Made by a program: the position numbers and the translations under genes. A stretch of 64,000 nt of DNA, taken from positions 620,001-684,000 of the forward strand of contig KE546984.1 in assembly GCA_000442125.1 (NCBI GenBank), read 5' to 3'. The notes under the pieces are model-generated. The model did no database searches. It had not been told where the DNA came from and saw only the letters and a program-made list of their open reading frames with translations. Of this stretch, positions 21,142 through 34,100 are shown one piece after another (position 1 is the first letter of the stretch; every line of letters begins with the position of its first letter). The DNA comes from Opeltia flavorubescens (lineage: Eukaryota > Ascomycota > Lecanoromycetes > Teloschistales > Teloschistaceae).

Positions 21142-23959
21142 CTAAGACATCCGCGGCCGAATATATTCGTGCTTGCAGCCTGTACAACGCTTGTGGTTGC
21201 AATCAACGCACTTGTCGCATGTGTAGCCAACGGAATATTGTTTGCAATGACACTACGCCGAGTCAGTCAGCCTGCTTGCTAATCAAGAGTCGCAAACACC
21301 CACACAATGCCATATCATTTCTCGTCTGCTTGAATCCGATAGACTCTTCAGTTGGCTTCCATTCGAGTGAGCTGCTGCCTTTGCATGCAATTTCGGTGAC
21401 CGTCCGTTGGATGTGCTGTCCTGCGATCGATCGTCTTCATCGTCCTCGCTCGATCGACTACCTTCACTCTGATTGTCGTCGTCGTCCCGCTGCTCGCTTT
21501 CAACCATTCGGCCTTGGGGCAAGTCGCCGTCAAGCGGTACCCATTCGTCTATGGTCTCCCCTTTTTTGTAATGGTGATCGATATGACTAAATCTTTCTTC
21601 CCATGCTTCCAATCCTTTCGCTTCGAGCTCAACCACCCGAATACATAGACCACACCAGAACGAATTCTGTCCATTCCTTCCAATCCGACAGGTCACGCAT
21701 TTTTCACGGATGTACTCTTCGCCCTTCTTGTGCATTTCACGTAGATGGGTTTGGAACTGCTCGCGTCGGTAGAAGATGCTGGCGCATTGACCAGTCGCGC
21801 TTGTTTTCGAGTGTTCATGGCATCGCCATGTCTCAATCTGGTAATGCTGTGTGTTCTCGTGCCGTTTCCAGTCGTTCTTGCTGCCGAATTTCTTCGAGCA
21901 CCCACGGTATGTGCAACCATAAGGACGCGTATGTCGCTTCTTATGCTTCCTAACAAATCTGTCAGCCTTGCAATCTCCTCAAAATAGGCCTCCATGGAGT
22001 GTATCGGGAGATGCACTTCATATCACATTGTCTGGCCGTTGTTGCCGAACACTGGTCGCAAGTAATCCTTCTCCTCTTGACCCCATCAATACCCGCTCGT
22101 AGTGACGCTAGTTGTGCAGATCGTTTGCGCGATAGGTCTGGGTTGAATGTATGCAGAAGACGACTTTTGATCGTAGCTTGGATAGCTCCGGGTGAGTCTC
22201 GGTAAAGGTTAATGCACTTGGTGATCTCTGAAGCCAATCTTTCCGACACCTCTTCAGCCTTTTTGGCAGAAGCCATGGGTTTACTCTTGGTACTCTTTTT
22301 CGACGAATTCTTCGAGGCATCAAAACTACTTTGGGTTTCCAGCTCAGGAAGCGGTTTGGGAGAAGGCGACAGCGGTCTCTTACGCTTACGCGGATTCATC
22401 ATGTCAGGGACTTGCAAGAGATGACTCGTGTCAGGCTGCTGTAGAGAGGGTGAATACCCTGCTGCACTTGAAGCGATGTCGGGCAAGTCTGGATTGATTG
22501 GACATGAGATCGACGTGTGCTTATCTTGAGTTTCCAAAACGTCAAAGGGATATGTCGGGACCGATAATGTATTCAATGGAGATTCAAATGTAATCCTTGG
22601 GTTGATAAAATGTGAAATTCCACTCATCTCCGGGCCTAGTCTTACATCTCCTGCATCATGGTTTGAGCTATCATCCAAGTTACTGGCCTGCTTCGTGTGT
22701 CCAGGATCCATCTCGGACCTACATGCTAATCAACACTCCATGTACCCGTACATGCTCGAAATCACAACTGACTTCCTGACTAGTTCGTCGCAATCTTCCT
22801 CCTGGTGAATGCGGATGCAATGTTGGCGGAAGTTGTCAAGTCGAGGCCATATTTTCTCCTTCTTGGGACAATTCGAGGCGGCGCAACGAAAGCTCCGATC
22901 GGTGCTGTTCTTAGGCATTATCTTATGGACGCTTTTTTTGTGTCTATCAAGATCATTGTTGGTACTAAAACCATCGACCTTGGAGCATCCGGGTACATCG
23001 CATTTGAAAGGTTTCTCATGCCTCAGCATATGCTTTCTGATGCATCGTTACTCACCGGAAAGGGCCCGCGGTGGACTGGAAGTCAACCTACCTGTACTCC
23101 GACTGGTTTTTGGAGATGGTTCCGCAATTTTGGTATGAACATGCCAACTCAAAGTTTACTGTACTGTGTTGTGCATGGTCCCCTAGGATGTCCATTGGAG
23201 AGTAATGAGTATGTGGAGATGGGTCACTGCGAACCGAAGCCTCTTGATACCCATCGTCAGAGAAGGTGTGGAACCCATGGGCATCTCCAGGGAGACTCTG
23301 ACCTGACTGGCCGTGATCGAGCTGATCAATGCTACGCGTGGATGGAGTGGCTAACCTTTGGGTTCCATAGCCGGAATCCGGATGATATCGACCGGTGGCA
23401 CTGCTGCCGACCTCGGATCCTGGTGAACGAGGGTTATGGGTAATCGCAGGGTAGTTCCTACGCATGGAATCATCAAAGCTAACGAAACGGGGATTGCCGG
23501 GGGACTGTCTTGGGTGCTGGGAATTCCAGGGACCCGGATCTTGCCAAAATCTCAGGAGAGGATCTGGATCTGTGGGATTTTGCTTCATGGCTGGCAATTG
23601 CACGTCTTGGGAGAGATTTTCCAGGCTGGGTTGAGCGGAGAGAGTGAGACGGTCCGCAAGCTTCAGAGGAGATTGGAGCAAATGATCAAGACTAAGTCCA
23701 GGGGACAGGGCAACTGTAGATGATTTCCACGAGTCTATAGCAGGATCAATTGGGATAGGAGGAGGCGCCATCCCGTGTCGGGCTGGACCACGGTTATAGG
23801 AGAATGGACGGGAGCCTCGATCAGGGTGATGCTCAGAATGCTGGGAATAAGGGATCAGTATGGCCTCAGCCGCACATTTGCATTGCACAAAGAGTGGAGT
23901 CTTTCCTGTACCTCTGGCTGTGCCTGCGTGTCAGAAAGACTTCTTTGGCGAGCAGACAT
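21142..23959 (-). CDS. Multi-finger C2H2 protein, 6 exons, 839 aa
   Basis: Exons 23959-23912, 23840-23092, 23036-22773, 22718-22017, 21949-21304, 21252-21142. The five introns (71, 55, 54, 67, 51 bp) are GT-AG with matching phases. The N-terminus is disordered (Pro/Ser-rich). A first finger group starts CSYQNCGTISKNQSEYR-KHMLRH, then CDVPGCSKVDGF...RHKKSVH and CAASNCPKKEKIW...HCIRIH. After a Ser/Lys-rich linker comes a second group: CDQCSATTARQCDMK-KHKKRH, CTYRGCSKKFGSKNDWKRH and CHEHSK...FQTHLREMH. The C-terminus is Cys-rich: KCVTCRIG, FWCGLC, then WHCCHCKQYSVGYTCDKC and CNHKRCTGC. Two C2H2 clusters plus a terminal Cys module recur in uncharacterised fungal regulators; DNA binding is inferred. 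Splice joins rebuild complete fingers, which supports the model. Confidence 0.88.
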
Positions 23960-25649
23960 GGTGTGCATGTTTTGGAAGACAGCTTTGGGATCGATATTCA
24001 AACACGCCTTTTGTGCGTATCTAGAAAGACCGACTTCGATGGAGAAGGGCCTTTCAGATTATTGGGGGTTGGATTAACATTTAGCGCTGGCATTGGCTTC
24101 ATAGAAGCTCCCCAAGGCTGAAGCGGTGAAGGTGAAGGGGTATGAGTTCATCTCGGGAGGAGTCTGCATAGGCGAATGCACGGAACATATGTGAATCATG
24201 TTCGATACAGCCTTTCCAAGGATGCCNGGGAGGCTCATTTTTCTTTCCTCTTGATACGTTCCCGATCTGTTTTTCTATCGCCCGGTCAAGCGCACCTAAT
24301 GAGAACAATTCCGTCACTCCTGCGCGACACAAAACTTGCATAAGAAACAAGGCTTGCTAGTAATCTGTCGCGAGAGTGAGGCTGACGGACCAATGATCAG
24401 GAACGAAGTGAATGGTGTGGTAGGAGTAGCGGGTTGCCTTGTGGTTGCCTAGATGCGGTGTTCAATCAGACTCCAAACATGTCTCGAGTCAGTCCAGTCG
24501 GTCCGAGGTCCCTGGACAGAATCAGCTTGCCCTAGCCCTTGCCGTGCTACCGATACTTCGATCGACCGCATGATCTGTGCTCAGATATTTCGTTTTAATG
24601 TGGGTGATGATACACCTATCAATTACAACCAGCTGTAAAGATGCAAAGGCAAGCGGGTTCGCTCATTACTGCCTGAAGATGAAATCTCGATTACTACATT
24701 TCTTCCCTATCACCTTAGATACAAATAAACTTTGCCGGGGAAGTGCCTCGACCTCAATCTATCTGAGCCGCTCTGCTTGATGGAAATATTCAACTTAATA
24801 TGATGAGCCATCATATGTCGATATTTCTTACAATGGATGTCTTGCTCCCCTTTTTCTGTCCCGTCTTCGAGCCAGGAGCAATGTACCTGGCGCATATTTC
24901 CTTACGCCACGACCCTGCGTTCCTCAGATCTACTCTCTATTGTCTCGCAAGCAAGGCTTCATCATTAATGATCGACCTGCTATTCTGCCATTTCGATCAT
25001 GCCAGTATGCGGCGGAGTAATCTTGTAACCGACTGCGGTGTAATTTAAACGATCTCAGGTATTGAGCCGCTTGTCTTTTTCGTTGTCCTTGGATGAACGA
25101 GTGAATTATTTGTATCTCATCCCCTGCTGTGGCGTGCTGTGGTATTCAAATAAGGCGTGGCTAAGAAAACGTCGTGTCTACTATAAGCTGAGAGTCTCTA
25201 CGCTTATACAATCAAAAAGGTATGGTTTATTTCTTACCGTATATACTAAAGATTGACAATATCACACAGATATAGTACTTGCATTGTCGGCCACCAAATA
25301 ATCGATGTATCGACGTAGTAAACTTGAGCACCCCCTGGAAAATAAACAGCATCTATGCGCCAAACCTTTTGATGCCGTGAGTAGCAGGGGATGGGATAAC
25401 ACTTGATGAAAAGCTATATTAGGGGAAGCGCTGAGCTGGACAGTGCCAAACTCTGTAACGCAGAACTTCGCAAGGAGAAGGGAATCTGGCAAATTGGCAC
25501 AGCGTTTCGGACGCATTGGGAGGTCTCGCATTTCCTACTGAAAGATCGTCTGCACCCATCGTAGATTCTGTCTCTCCTATTCATTCGTTGAACGATCCTT
25601 TCGATTGTACACTCCCGGCGTATTGGGGAACATCACCTCTTATGGGCCA
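23960..25649. other. Intergenic, 1.69 kb
   Basis: No supportable gene. One ambiguous base lies near 24,227. ORFs of up to 105 codons lack protein character. Should hold the promoter of the multi-finger gene; no repeat or RNA gene recognised. Confidence 0.45.
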
Positions 25650-26847
25650 TCAAATATGCGCTCCACACTTTTTTCGCAGGCTATCGACGCATGTCGGATC
25701 AATGCTGTACGCCGCAACCCTATCCCGTCCGTAGGCATATATTCCTCCCCTTGTATCATCATCATCTCCGTTGCAGTCTCTGAGCAGGGATGTGATTGCA
25801 AGCTCACACGCAGGCTGTACGATCAGACTTAGTCAGCAGGACAATGTTCAAGTTGCTGCGGCCCTTGTGCAATCGAACTCTTCTGTGATGAGCATAGCGA
25901 AAGCACTCATCTAGACAGCAAGAGACCTGATATACACAAACCCGCGGAACTTTAACGGAACAGCATTCTCTTCTCACGTACCTGGGTGTAATTAGCTGCT
26001 CCTTTCTTCCCGTTCTGGTCAAGCATTCCAAAGATGATTTCTTGTTGATACCCTTCCGAGTTGATCAACGGAGAGCCGTCTAGATTAGTGAAGAAGGCAA
26101 CGTTTGGGTTGGTCCTTTTGGAATCTCCATATTTTTCGAAGTCGAGTGCATGGGGTACCAGGTTTTGGCAAGCTGCAGTGGCCAGCCTTCGAATCTGTCA
26201 TCAGGCATTCATGTTAGCACCGCATATCATTACCTTCCACGATTCTCCCCACGTTTCTTACAAGGCTCCCAGTAAGTCGTAAAAAGTATTTTAGCCGTTG
26301 TAAGGTATTTCAAAGTGTGTGACCTTGGGAAGAGACGTATTCTTTGCCGCATCCGTCATGCCCCCTCTCTGAATTTTTGTGCCCGTAACTCAAAATTAAA
26401 ATAATCGAACAAGCTCCTAGACACCTAGCAAATGCAGGAGTGTAATAGAGCTGGCCTTACCGATCCGTTCGGACTCCAGCTCCCACTCCTGAAGCAAATC
26501 CTCCCCGCGGCTCCGTCGAGACCAGGCGTAAACCTCTCACGGTCTAGGCGTGACTGTTTCCACCTCCCAGTAAAGAAACCAGGGCCGTAAGCCCCGAGCG
26601 CTAGACCAAGAAGTGCGTCTTGACTTTCCTCCGGTGCTGATACCTCGCTAGGTGCAGAGATGCTACGTTCAATCACTGGAGTAGGAGACGCTAGACTGAT
26701 GCGCAGGAGGAGAAGTAAGACAACAGGAGACAACCCTAGAACTGCAACAGTCGGGAGTTAGCGAATGCCCAGTGCCGGTGAATGCCAGCCTTTGCAAATC
26801 GTTGTATCCAAGACGGCTCAACTACGTGGACTGTACGCACGTTTCAT
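25650..26847 (-). CDS. Predicted secreted six-cysteine protein, 5 exons, unknown
   Basis: Model: 26847-26841, 26741-26461, 26368-26324, 26194-25982, 25814-25650 (236 residues). Introns of 99, 92, 129 and 167 bp are all GT-AG and phase-consistent. The first exon holds only ATGAAAC. It is inferred because exon 2 opens with a strong signal-peptide core but has no in-frame ATG, and the join gives MKLLGLSPVVLLLLL, ending near LASPTP. The mature part has six Cys (CFRSG, ACQNL, ACELA, DCNGDDDD, TCVDS, KCGAH) and N-x-S/T sites. The pattern C-x6-LLRDCNGD...RGG...SIDPTC resembles the C-termini of several fungal secreted Cys-rich proteins. I cannot name a family. It could be an effector, a wall protein or a diverged enzyme. 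Exon 3 and intron 4 are the weakest parts. Confidence 0.6.
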
Positions 26848-27545
26848 ATTCTGTCATATGGAGCTTGTGTTTTCCGGTCCGCTACCGCTATCTGCCGTCA
26901 AATTTTTAATCATGCGTGTAAGGTCTTATGCCGTCGATACCTCGATGGAATTGAGAGGTGCATTACAGAAACAGATGCAATTGAGCCAGGAGTCCCTACC
27001 TATACTCCATCAACTAAGTAACCTACGCGCGTCCTTAACCTAAGTACATGCGCCCGTCGGCTGGTGTTCTAGTGGCGGGCATTGGCAAGCTCAGTCTCCT
27101 TTCATTAGCTGTGAAATGCGATATGCGATCTGCAAAGCATTTCCAGACAACAAGAGTTGAGAGATCTTCTAAGGGTGTAATCTAGGTAAGGAGCCAAATG
27201 TGTAGCGCTTGCTTAGAGAACGTCCTCTACTCGGTAAATCTGTACATCAAACATTTATGAATAGGAAGTCTATCAGGCGCGGATAGAGCGGAGATAAATT
27301 CGACTAAATATGATAGGACAAATTAAGATTTAGTAATGGGTCACAGCTAACTATGGTCCCATAGCTGTTATATCTGATTATCTTACCTCAAGCACCTTAT
27401 GGACCAGCATTCAGTGTCAATATGCGCGGGATAATGTCCCGTAAATGCCAAGAGTTCCGGCAACTTTAATCTTTGAGCCGCAAGTTACGTAGATCTGGCT
27501 TGATATTCGAGATGTAAACTCTTCTCGTTGTTCTTCACGACTAGG
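26848..27545. other. Intergenic, 698 bp, divergent promoters
   Basis: Shared upstream region of the secreted protein (minus) and STT3 (plus). Locally AT-rich around 27,240-27,400. No ORF or repeat supported. Confidence 0.5.
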
Positions 27546-30156
27546 ATGGCGACCACTCAATTGGAGCCGTTCCTGAAAGCAACCACAGGCCGCAATACCC
27601 GTGGCTTGCTTCGCCTTATCATTCTTTGCACCATCGCGGGCGCTGCTGTCGCTAGTCGACTCTTCAGCGTCATCAGTACGTGTACCCCCTTATCGCTGTC
27701 CGAGAAGGATAACTGACAAAATTCGTGCGACCAGGATTTGAAAGCATCATCCACGAATGTCAGTTCCCGCCGATTGTCCCCTTCTCTAAGCCATTCGTCT
27801 ACAATGCCAGGGTGGATATGCCTAGATGCTGATCTCGTCTTAGTCGATCCTTGGTTTAATTTCAGAGCGACAAAATATCTTGTACAGCATGGGTTCTACA
27901 ATTTTTGGGACTGGTTTGACGACAGTAGGGGGTCCATTCCATCTTTATTCATATTTAATCAACGCCTAACGAATCGTTCTCTTTTGGAAAGATTGGGGTT
28001 AGAAGCTAACAAAGCTCGCTTTGCTAGGAACATGGCACCCGTTGGGACGAGTCACAGGTGGCACTCTCTACCCTGGTCTTATGGTTACCAGCGGGATCAT
28101 ATACCATGCCCTCCGCCTATTATCGATGCCAGTCGACATTCGCAACATTTGCGTCCTCCTCGCCCCAGGTTTCTCGGGCTTGACCGCCTTCGCATCCTAC
28201 CTGATCACCTCTGAGATGTCAACGTCACCGTCCGCAGGCTTGCTAGCAGCAGCTTTTATGGGCATCACCCCAGGCTATATTTCACGGTCCGTTGCTGGAA
28301 GCTACGACAACGAGGCAATTGCAATCTTTTTGCTGGTCTTCACATTCTTCTTGTGGATCAAATCCATCAAGAACGGTTCTGCGATGTGGGCGGCCCTTAC
28401 AGCATTGTTCTACGGTTATATGGTATCAGCGTGGGGAGGATATGTTTTCATCACCAATTTGTTGCCACTCCACGCTTTCGTCCTCATCTGTATGGGACGG
28501 TACAGTCCAAGGCTCTACGTCAGTTACAGTACCTGGTTCGCTTTGGGGACATTGGCCAGCATGCAAATACCCTTTGTTGGATTCTTACCCGTCAGAAGCA
28601 GTGAACACATGTCAGCACTTGGTAAGTGACAATCGGCTACTTTGATAGAACCACAGCTAAACATGCCTAGGAGTATTCGGACTTCTCCAGCTTGTGGCTT
28701 TTGTGGATTTCATCCGTCAACAAGTGCCAAATCGGCAATTCCAAACGCTGCTTCGAAGCCTGGTATTGTTAGTATTCTTAGCCTCCGTGGGCGGGCTGGT
28801 GCTTCTCACGGTTTCTGGGGTGATTGCACCGTGGAGTGGTCGATTTTATTCGCTCTGGGATACAGGGTATGCCAAGATCCACATACCTATAATTGCGTCG
28901 GTCTCAGAACATCAGCCTACCGCTTGGCCGGCCTTCTTCTTCGATCTCAACTTGTTGATATGGCTTTTCCCAGCTGGAGTATACATGTGCTTCCAGCACC
29001 TCAAGGATGAGCACGTATTTGTCGTCATATATGCCGTGCTATCAAGCTACTTCGCCGGGGTAATGGTTCGATTGATGTTGACATTGACCCCAGTCGTCTG
29101 CATTGCGGCGGCTCTAGCTCTGTCTAATATACTAGACACATACCTTGTCGCTGAGAAACCTTCTGAGGAAACTCAGGCCAACGGACATCTTACAGGAGGG
29201 GGGTCTGGATCTGCTATCGCGGTTATGCAAGATTCACTCAGGTCTAGCCGAGGTCCGATCAAAGGGATCTATTCGTACGTCTCAAAAGCATCTATCGTTT
29301 CATCTGTCACCACATACCTCCTTCTGTTCGTACTTCATTGTACTTGGGTCACTTCAAACGCGTACTCGTCGCCTTCGGTTGTGCTTGCTAGCCGACTTCC
29401 GGATGGGAGCCAGCACATCATTGACGATTATCGCGAAGCATACTATTGGCTCCGTCAGAACACGGCCGAGAAGGCCAAGGTCATGTCATGGTGGGACTAC
29501 GGCTACCAAATAGGTGGTATGGCGGACCGACCAACACTGGTAGATAACAATACTTGGAACAACACCCACATTGCCACTGTCGGTAAAGCTATGAGCTCTC
29601 GGGAAGAGGTCAGCTATCCTATTCTCCGGCAACATGATGTCGACTACGTCCTCGTGGTCTTTGGTGGACTCTTGGGTTATTCTGGAGACGACATCAATAA
29701 GTTTCTATGGATGGTCCGTATCGCGGAAGGGATATGGCCTGATGAGGTAAAGGAACGCGACTTCTTTACTGCGCGAGGGGAGTATAAAGTGGACGACGGA
29801 GCGACTCAGACTATGAAAAATAGCTTGATGTAAGTGACAGGGAGTGGCTAGGCTTTAGCGATTTGGGCGGCTAACAAAGCTGTAGGTACAAAATGTCATA
29901 CTACAACTTCAATGCGCTTTTCCCCCCAGGGCAGGCGCAAGATAGAGTACGAGGTGCTCGAATGCCCGCCGAAGGCCCGCAACTCAGCTCATTGGAGGAA
30001 GCCTTCACAAGTGAAAATTGGATAATCCGGATATACAAGGTCAAGGAGCTGGACAATGTTGGACGCGATCATGCGAGCGCCGTTGCGTTCGATAAAGGCA
30101 ATAAGAAGAGGAAGACTGCCAAAAGGCGAGGTCCAAGGGTCCTGAGAACCGAGTAA
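27546..30156 (+). CDS. STT3: Oligosaccharyltransferase catalytic subunit STT3, 6 exons
   Basis: Exons 27546-27675, 27735-27758, 27844-27924, 28028-28621, 28671-29829, 29886-30156 (752 residues; the family is usually about 700-750). All five introns are GT-AG and phases fit; exon 2 is only 24 nt. STT3 transfers the lipid-linked Glc3Man9GlcNAc2 to Asn of N-x-S/T sequons in the ER lumen. Seen: the first-loop acidic motif [15 protein letters not shown] (Asp53), [10 protein letters not shown], about 11-13 membrane segments, the hallmark WWDYG at residues 550-554, the conserved glycosylation patch NNTWNNTH, and a Lys/Arg-rich end ([12 protein letters not shown]). No missing catalytic residue. It is essential in fungi, so expression should be constitutive. 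Confidence 0.97.
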
Positions 30157-31144
30157 AGGTTCGAGGCCTATTGTGTCGATGTGTATCCATACTTGTATAA
30201 GAGACTACCGTCATCCAGTTGCGAAGTGATAGGCCTCGATTAGCGCGGAGGCTCTTGATTGACATAACGCATGCTGTACTTTTGCAGCATGCAGGAGCCG
30301 GCACTAGGAATCACGACCTATTAGCTGTAGCCATTGTCTTTTCTTGATCACAGCTATATACCACCACGGTGGGAACATCGGCCACTAGAGGCCGTCTATG
30401 GGGACTCTGCACAGATGTCCTACAGTGAATACGCTTGAAAGAGATCAAGATGGCGATTCGTTGATTACGTAGCAGGCGCAGAAAGTAGATTGCATTGCTG
30501 CCCAATATCACGCACAAACCAGCCACTCATACGGCCTTTTCGCTTCGGCGATTCCATTTTAAGATAGAGCTGCATCCATCGCATGGCAACTGCTGCAGAA
30601 GATAATCTCCTGCCATTTATTCGGGCCTCCATTGGGGGATTCGACCTTTGACCTTTCACTTCCAGTTGTTTTTCGCGCATTCCTTCTGCTGTGTAGCTTG
30701 CAACTTTGCGTATCGTTTGCTTATACTGCTTGCTCTATTGTACACCACAAGTGACTAGATCTGTCTTTGCTGTATGGATAGACCTCTCTGGTTACGTTGT
30801 TTGCAGTGATACGTATTATGTGCGTTGTTCTTTCTTCCGCATCCGCATTGTCTGAGGCATCGAATAATCTCCCATTCTCAAGCAACGGTTTTGGGCCTCG
30901 TGCTTCCAGACTGAACATCGGGTGCTAGCGGAGTCATGTTTGGTTCACCGTCTCTTCTTTGAAATTGGAAAACTCCACAGTATTCATTGGTCATTCGTTA
31001 GTTTGTCAAGCGTTAGGAATGAATCTACTCAAGTACTTCCACGACGAAGAATCTCACCGGTTTGGTGTCTGAAAAGATGAGAGGCGATACTATCGAGCAA
31101 TCATCCAATTCGTCATATTTTTGTTTTACGGGACAAGCACAGTC
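30157..31144. other. Intergenic, 988 bp
   Basis: 3' flank of STT3 and promoter of the coiled-coil gene. Minus-strand frames of about 65-71 codons (30,465-30,918) were examined as pieces of a possible spliced gene, but no join gave a convincing protein. Nothing else seen. Confidence 0.4.
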
Positions 31145-34100
31145 ATGCCTTTTCCCTACCAGACGTCCGCCGTACCCGTTCGCACACGGAAACCGCTCAG
31201 GGAACGAGAGAGGGATCGAGAAAAGGACAAGGAGAGGGACAAGGATATCCGCAGTACCACTTCAAGCAGTACAAAAAGGCATAGGGATACCTCCAGATCG
31301 AGCAACCGGAGTCCGCTACCGTCATCCTCCCGCCCTGCCTCTCTATACAATCAAGCAAATGTCACCTTAGATCAGCTCCCATCATTACCCAGATCTGAGA
31401 CAGCATCTCCTTCATCGCTGAAGTCTCCAACGCTGCGGGCTAGTACAGCCGCGACGTCAAGCTCAACTCCCTTGTCAGCATCGGCCCATCTTTACACGCC
31501 AGCTGCACTCCAACCCTATCTACATACAGATGACGACGAGGATTTCGATAATGCTAAGACACCTCAAGCTTCAGCTACTGTTCAGACAAAGCCGTATTTC
31601 GACGCAGATTTGGTCCAGCCCCCTTCCCAAACAGAACTCACTCATACAACAGCGGTAACATCTCCACCGGTCTTGAGTAATACTGTGGTGAAAACACCCT
31701 CTCCCAAAGAGCCTCCAACATCCCCTCTGGCTCTTTCTCGTGTCAGCACAAGATCCTCGGACCCGGCTCCCCAGCTTCAGCATCCAAAACCCTATCATTT
31801 TCCCGCAAGTTCTCCAGCCTTCACTCAACCACTCCCCCTTTTCGGGGCGCCGGCGAATGAGCAGTACATAGCTCCTTTCCCACCAGCACCTCAGTATCAG
31901 CCTATGATCCAAGGTCCTCATCATCTACTAGACCTTCAGTCGTTGCCGCCGCAGAATTTTTATCAGCCATACAGCTCTCCACCGCAGATGCACGCCCCGT
32001 ATAACACAATGAGGAGCGCACCCGTCAGGGACTACAATTCCACTGGTTCCAGGATGAGTTTCTCGAGCGACCCACCTCCAACAGTCGGAATGATGCAAGC
32101 AATTCCGGCCGAGACCGGTCCTCCACTTGATATTACAGTTCCAGGGGCTCCGACAGGCGAAGAGGACGCAGTTTTACAAAGAATTCAAAGCGCAATTCCA
32201 GACCTTCATCTTCTGCTTGACCGGTATCGTGAGACTTCAGGCCAGCTAGGCGAGCGTGAGCTCACACTTCGCCACACCGAAGCCGAGAAGATGAATCTCA
32301 TAGAACAAAAAGATGCGTATATCGAGCGTCTAACAAAGGATAGGGACGAAGCCTTACAGAAGTATCGGGAAGAGAGCAACAAACATGCCGAAGCGAAGGA
32401 TAAACTAAGGCTTGAAGTTGGCAACATGACGGAAAAGCATAACGAATTACACGAAAGGCTTCAATTGGAGAGAGGAGTTCGGGAAAACGTTGAGAAAACT
32501 TTGCAAAGCGTACAAGCTCAGCATGCAGCACTAGCCGTAAACTCGCATAACGAGAAAGCAGCAATGTCTCGCGAATTCGACGACTGGAGAATTCAAGCAA
32601 ATAAAGATCTTGAAGCCAGGAGTCAGAAGCTCCAGATGAAAGAACAGGAGTATCAAAATTCGTTGCAGCGACAAATCAGCGATTCCAATGCTCTCCTGCA
32701 AACCAAACTTACCGAGTTGGCTCAGGATCATGATGGGGAGAGAGCCGTATTGGAATCAAATTGGGCACGTCAACGAAGGGATCTGGAAAACACCCAAGCA
32801 AAGCTCAAACAGGATTTAGACGATGCTAGAAATGCTCATGCTAAGAAGTTGGAGGAGCATATGGAGAAACAGAATCACGAGAGGGAGGCATGGATGCAGG
32901 AGAAGCAGTCATTAACCAAGGATTGGCAGACCCAGGTTGCGAAGATGGATCATGGCTCAGCACAATTGCTTTCTCTTCGTAAGGAGAAAGACGACGTGCA
33001 GAAGAGTTGGAAGTCTGCCGAAGTACGCCTAAAGAAGGAACACGGGGAGTCAATAGCCAAGCTGCAGGCGGAGATCGAGAGACAGAAGAGTGGTTGGGAT
33101 GCCGACAAAGCCAGATTTGCTAAAGTCAGCAGTGACCTAAAAACCACGGCAAGCAAGCTCAACTCGGAAAATTCCAAATTGCAAAGGCTGGCGGACGCGT
33201 TTGAGCAGGTGACGGACCTCAGAGGGCGTGAAGATGACTACTAGTAAGTCGACGCTGCTGCCGGCTAATGCTCGTGTTATCTTGTAGCATGCTTTGCATT
33301 TGATCGTAAGTCTGTGAACGAGCTTAGGCATCTAGCAAAGACATACAGATCCAAGATGAGAGAGCTGACTTCTTCCGCCATCCAGTCTTGAAGCTTTTGA
33401 TTGCCTGCAGCTGCAGATCTCAGCACTTGCTGAAGATTTTTGCAGTGGTTGTCCGTCTCATTTGCCGCATGATGTTGCTCAGAACATTCCCAAGAGCCTT
33501 CCTCCTTTTCTCGAAGGTACGCCGGCTGCAACTCAGCTTCGAGTGGCATACGTCCAAAGCTTGATTTCCAACATCATCGATCGCCGCATCTTCCAGCACT
33601 TTCTGTTCACCTACGAACATTTTGACGACATTTTCAATTCATGGGCCGACTATCTGAAGAGTAAATCAACCAAGCGCGAGGCAGCTTGGAGGCAACGAAC
33701 CCTACATGCGGCCTTCTCATGTCCCGGCTCAAAGGAACGTATCAACAAATTTGCAAGGAGCATCATTGATGAGGTTGTAACGGCCATCAAGCCCTTCGCA
33801 AATAAGAGCATGAGGGAAGAAATGTTGACAGCTGTCAAGAAAATCGTCAAGACTGCCGCGGAAACTTGGAGGTATGCACGCATCGAATTGTCTAAGATCA
33901 GTGCGCACCCAGCAACGGATTCCAGCGAAGAGGAAGGTGAGCTTCTCCTGACAATCTTCCCACGCATCGAAAGAGAGCCTCTTCCAGATGACTTTGTACC
34001 GGATACACGAGGTGACGCAGGTTGCGTTTACTCTCATGGGATGATCCTCTCGAACGAGTCCTCCACAGTGCTCGCACGACGCGTGGAGCTTGGGGAGATC

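Noticed and set aside
24099-24350. 83-codon minus-strand ORF spanning an ambiguous base
   Set aside because: No protein features, and its frame depends on an unresolved nucleotide.
30130-30160. tRNA-like B-box string (GGTTCGAGGCC)
   Set aside because: No A box, anticodon arm or acceptor stem nearby; it overlaps the end of STT3.
33288-33390. Apparent frameshift in the coiled-coil gene, with a protein-like frame AFDRKSVNELRHLAK
   Set aside because: A single 142-bp intron (33244-33385) joins the flanking exons in phase and gives the expected DDYYLEAFDCL; the frame lies inside that intron.
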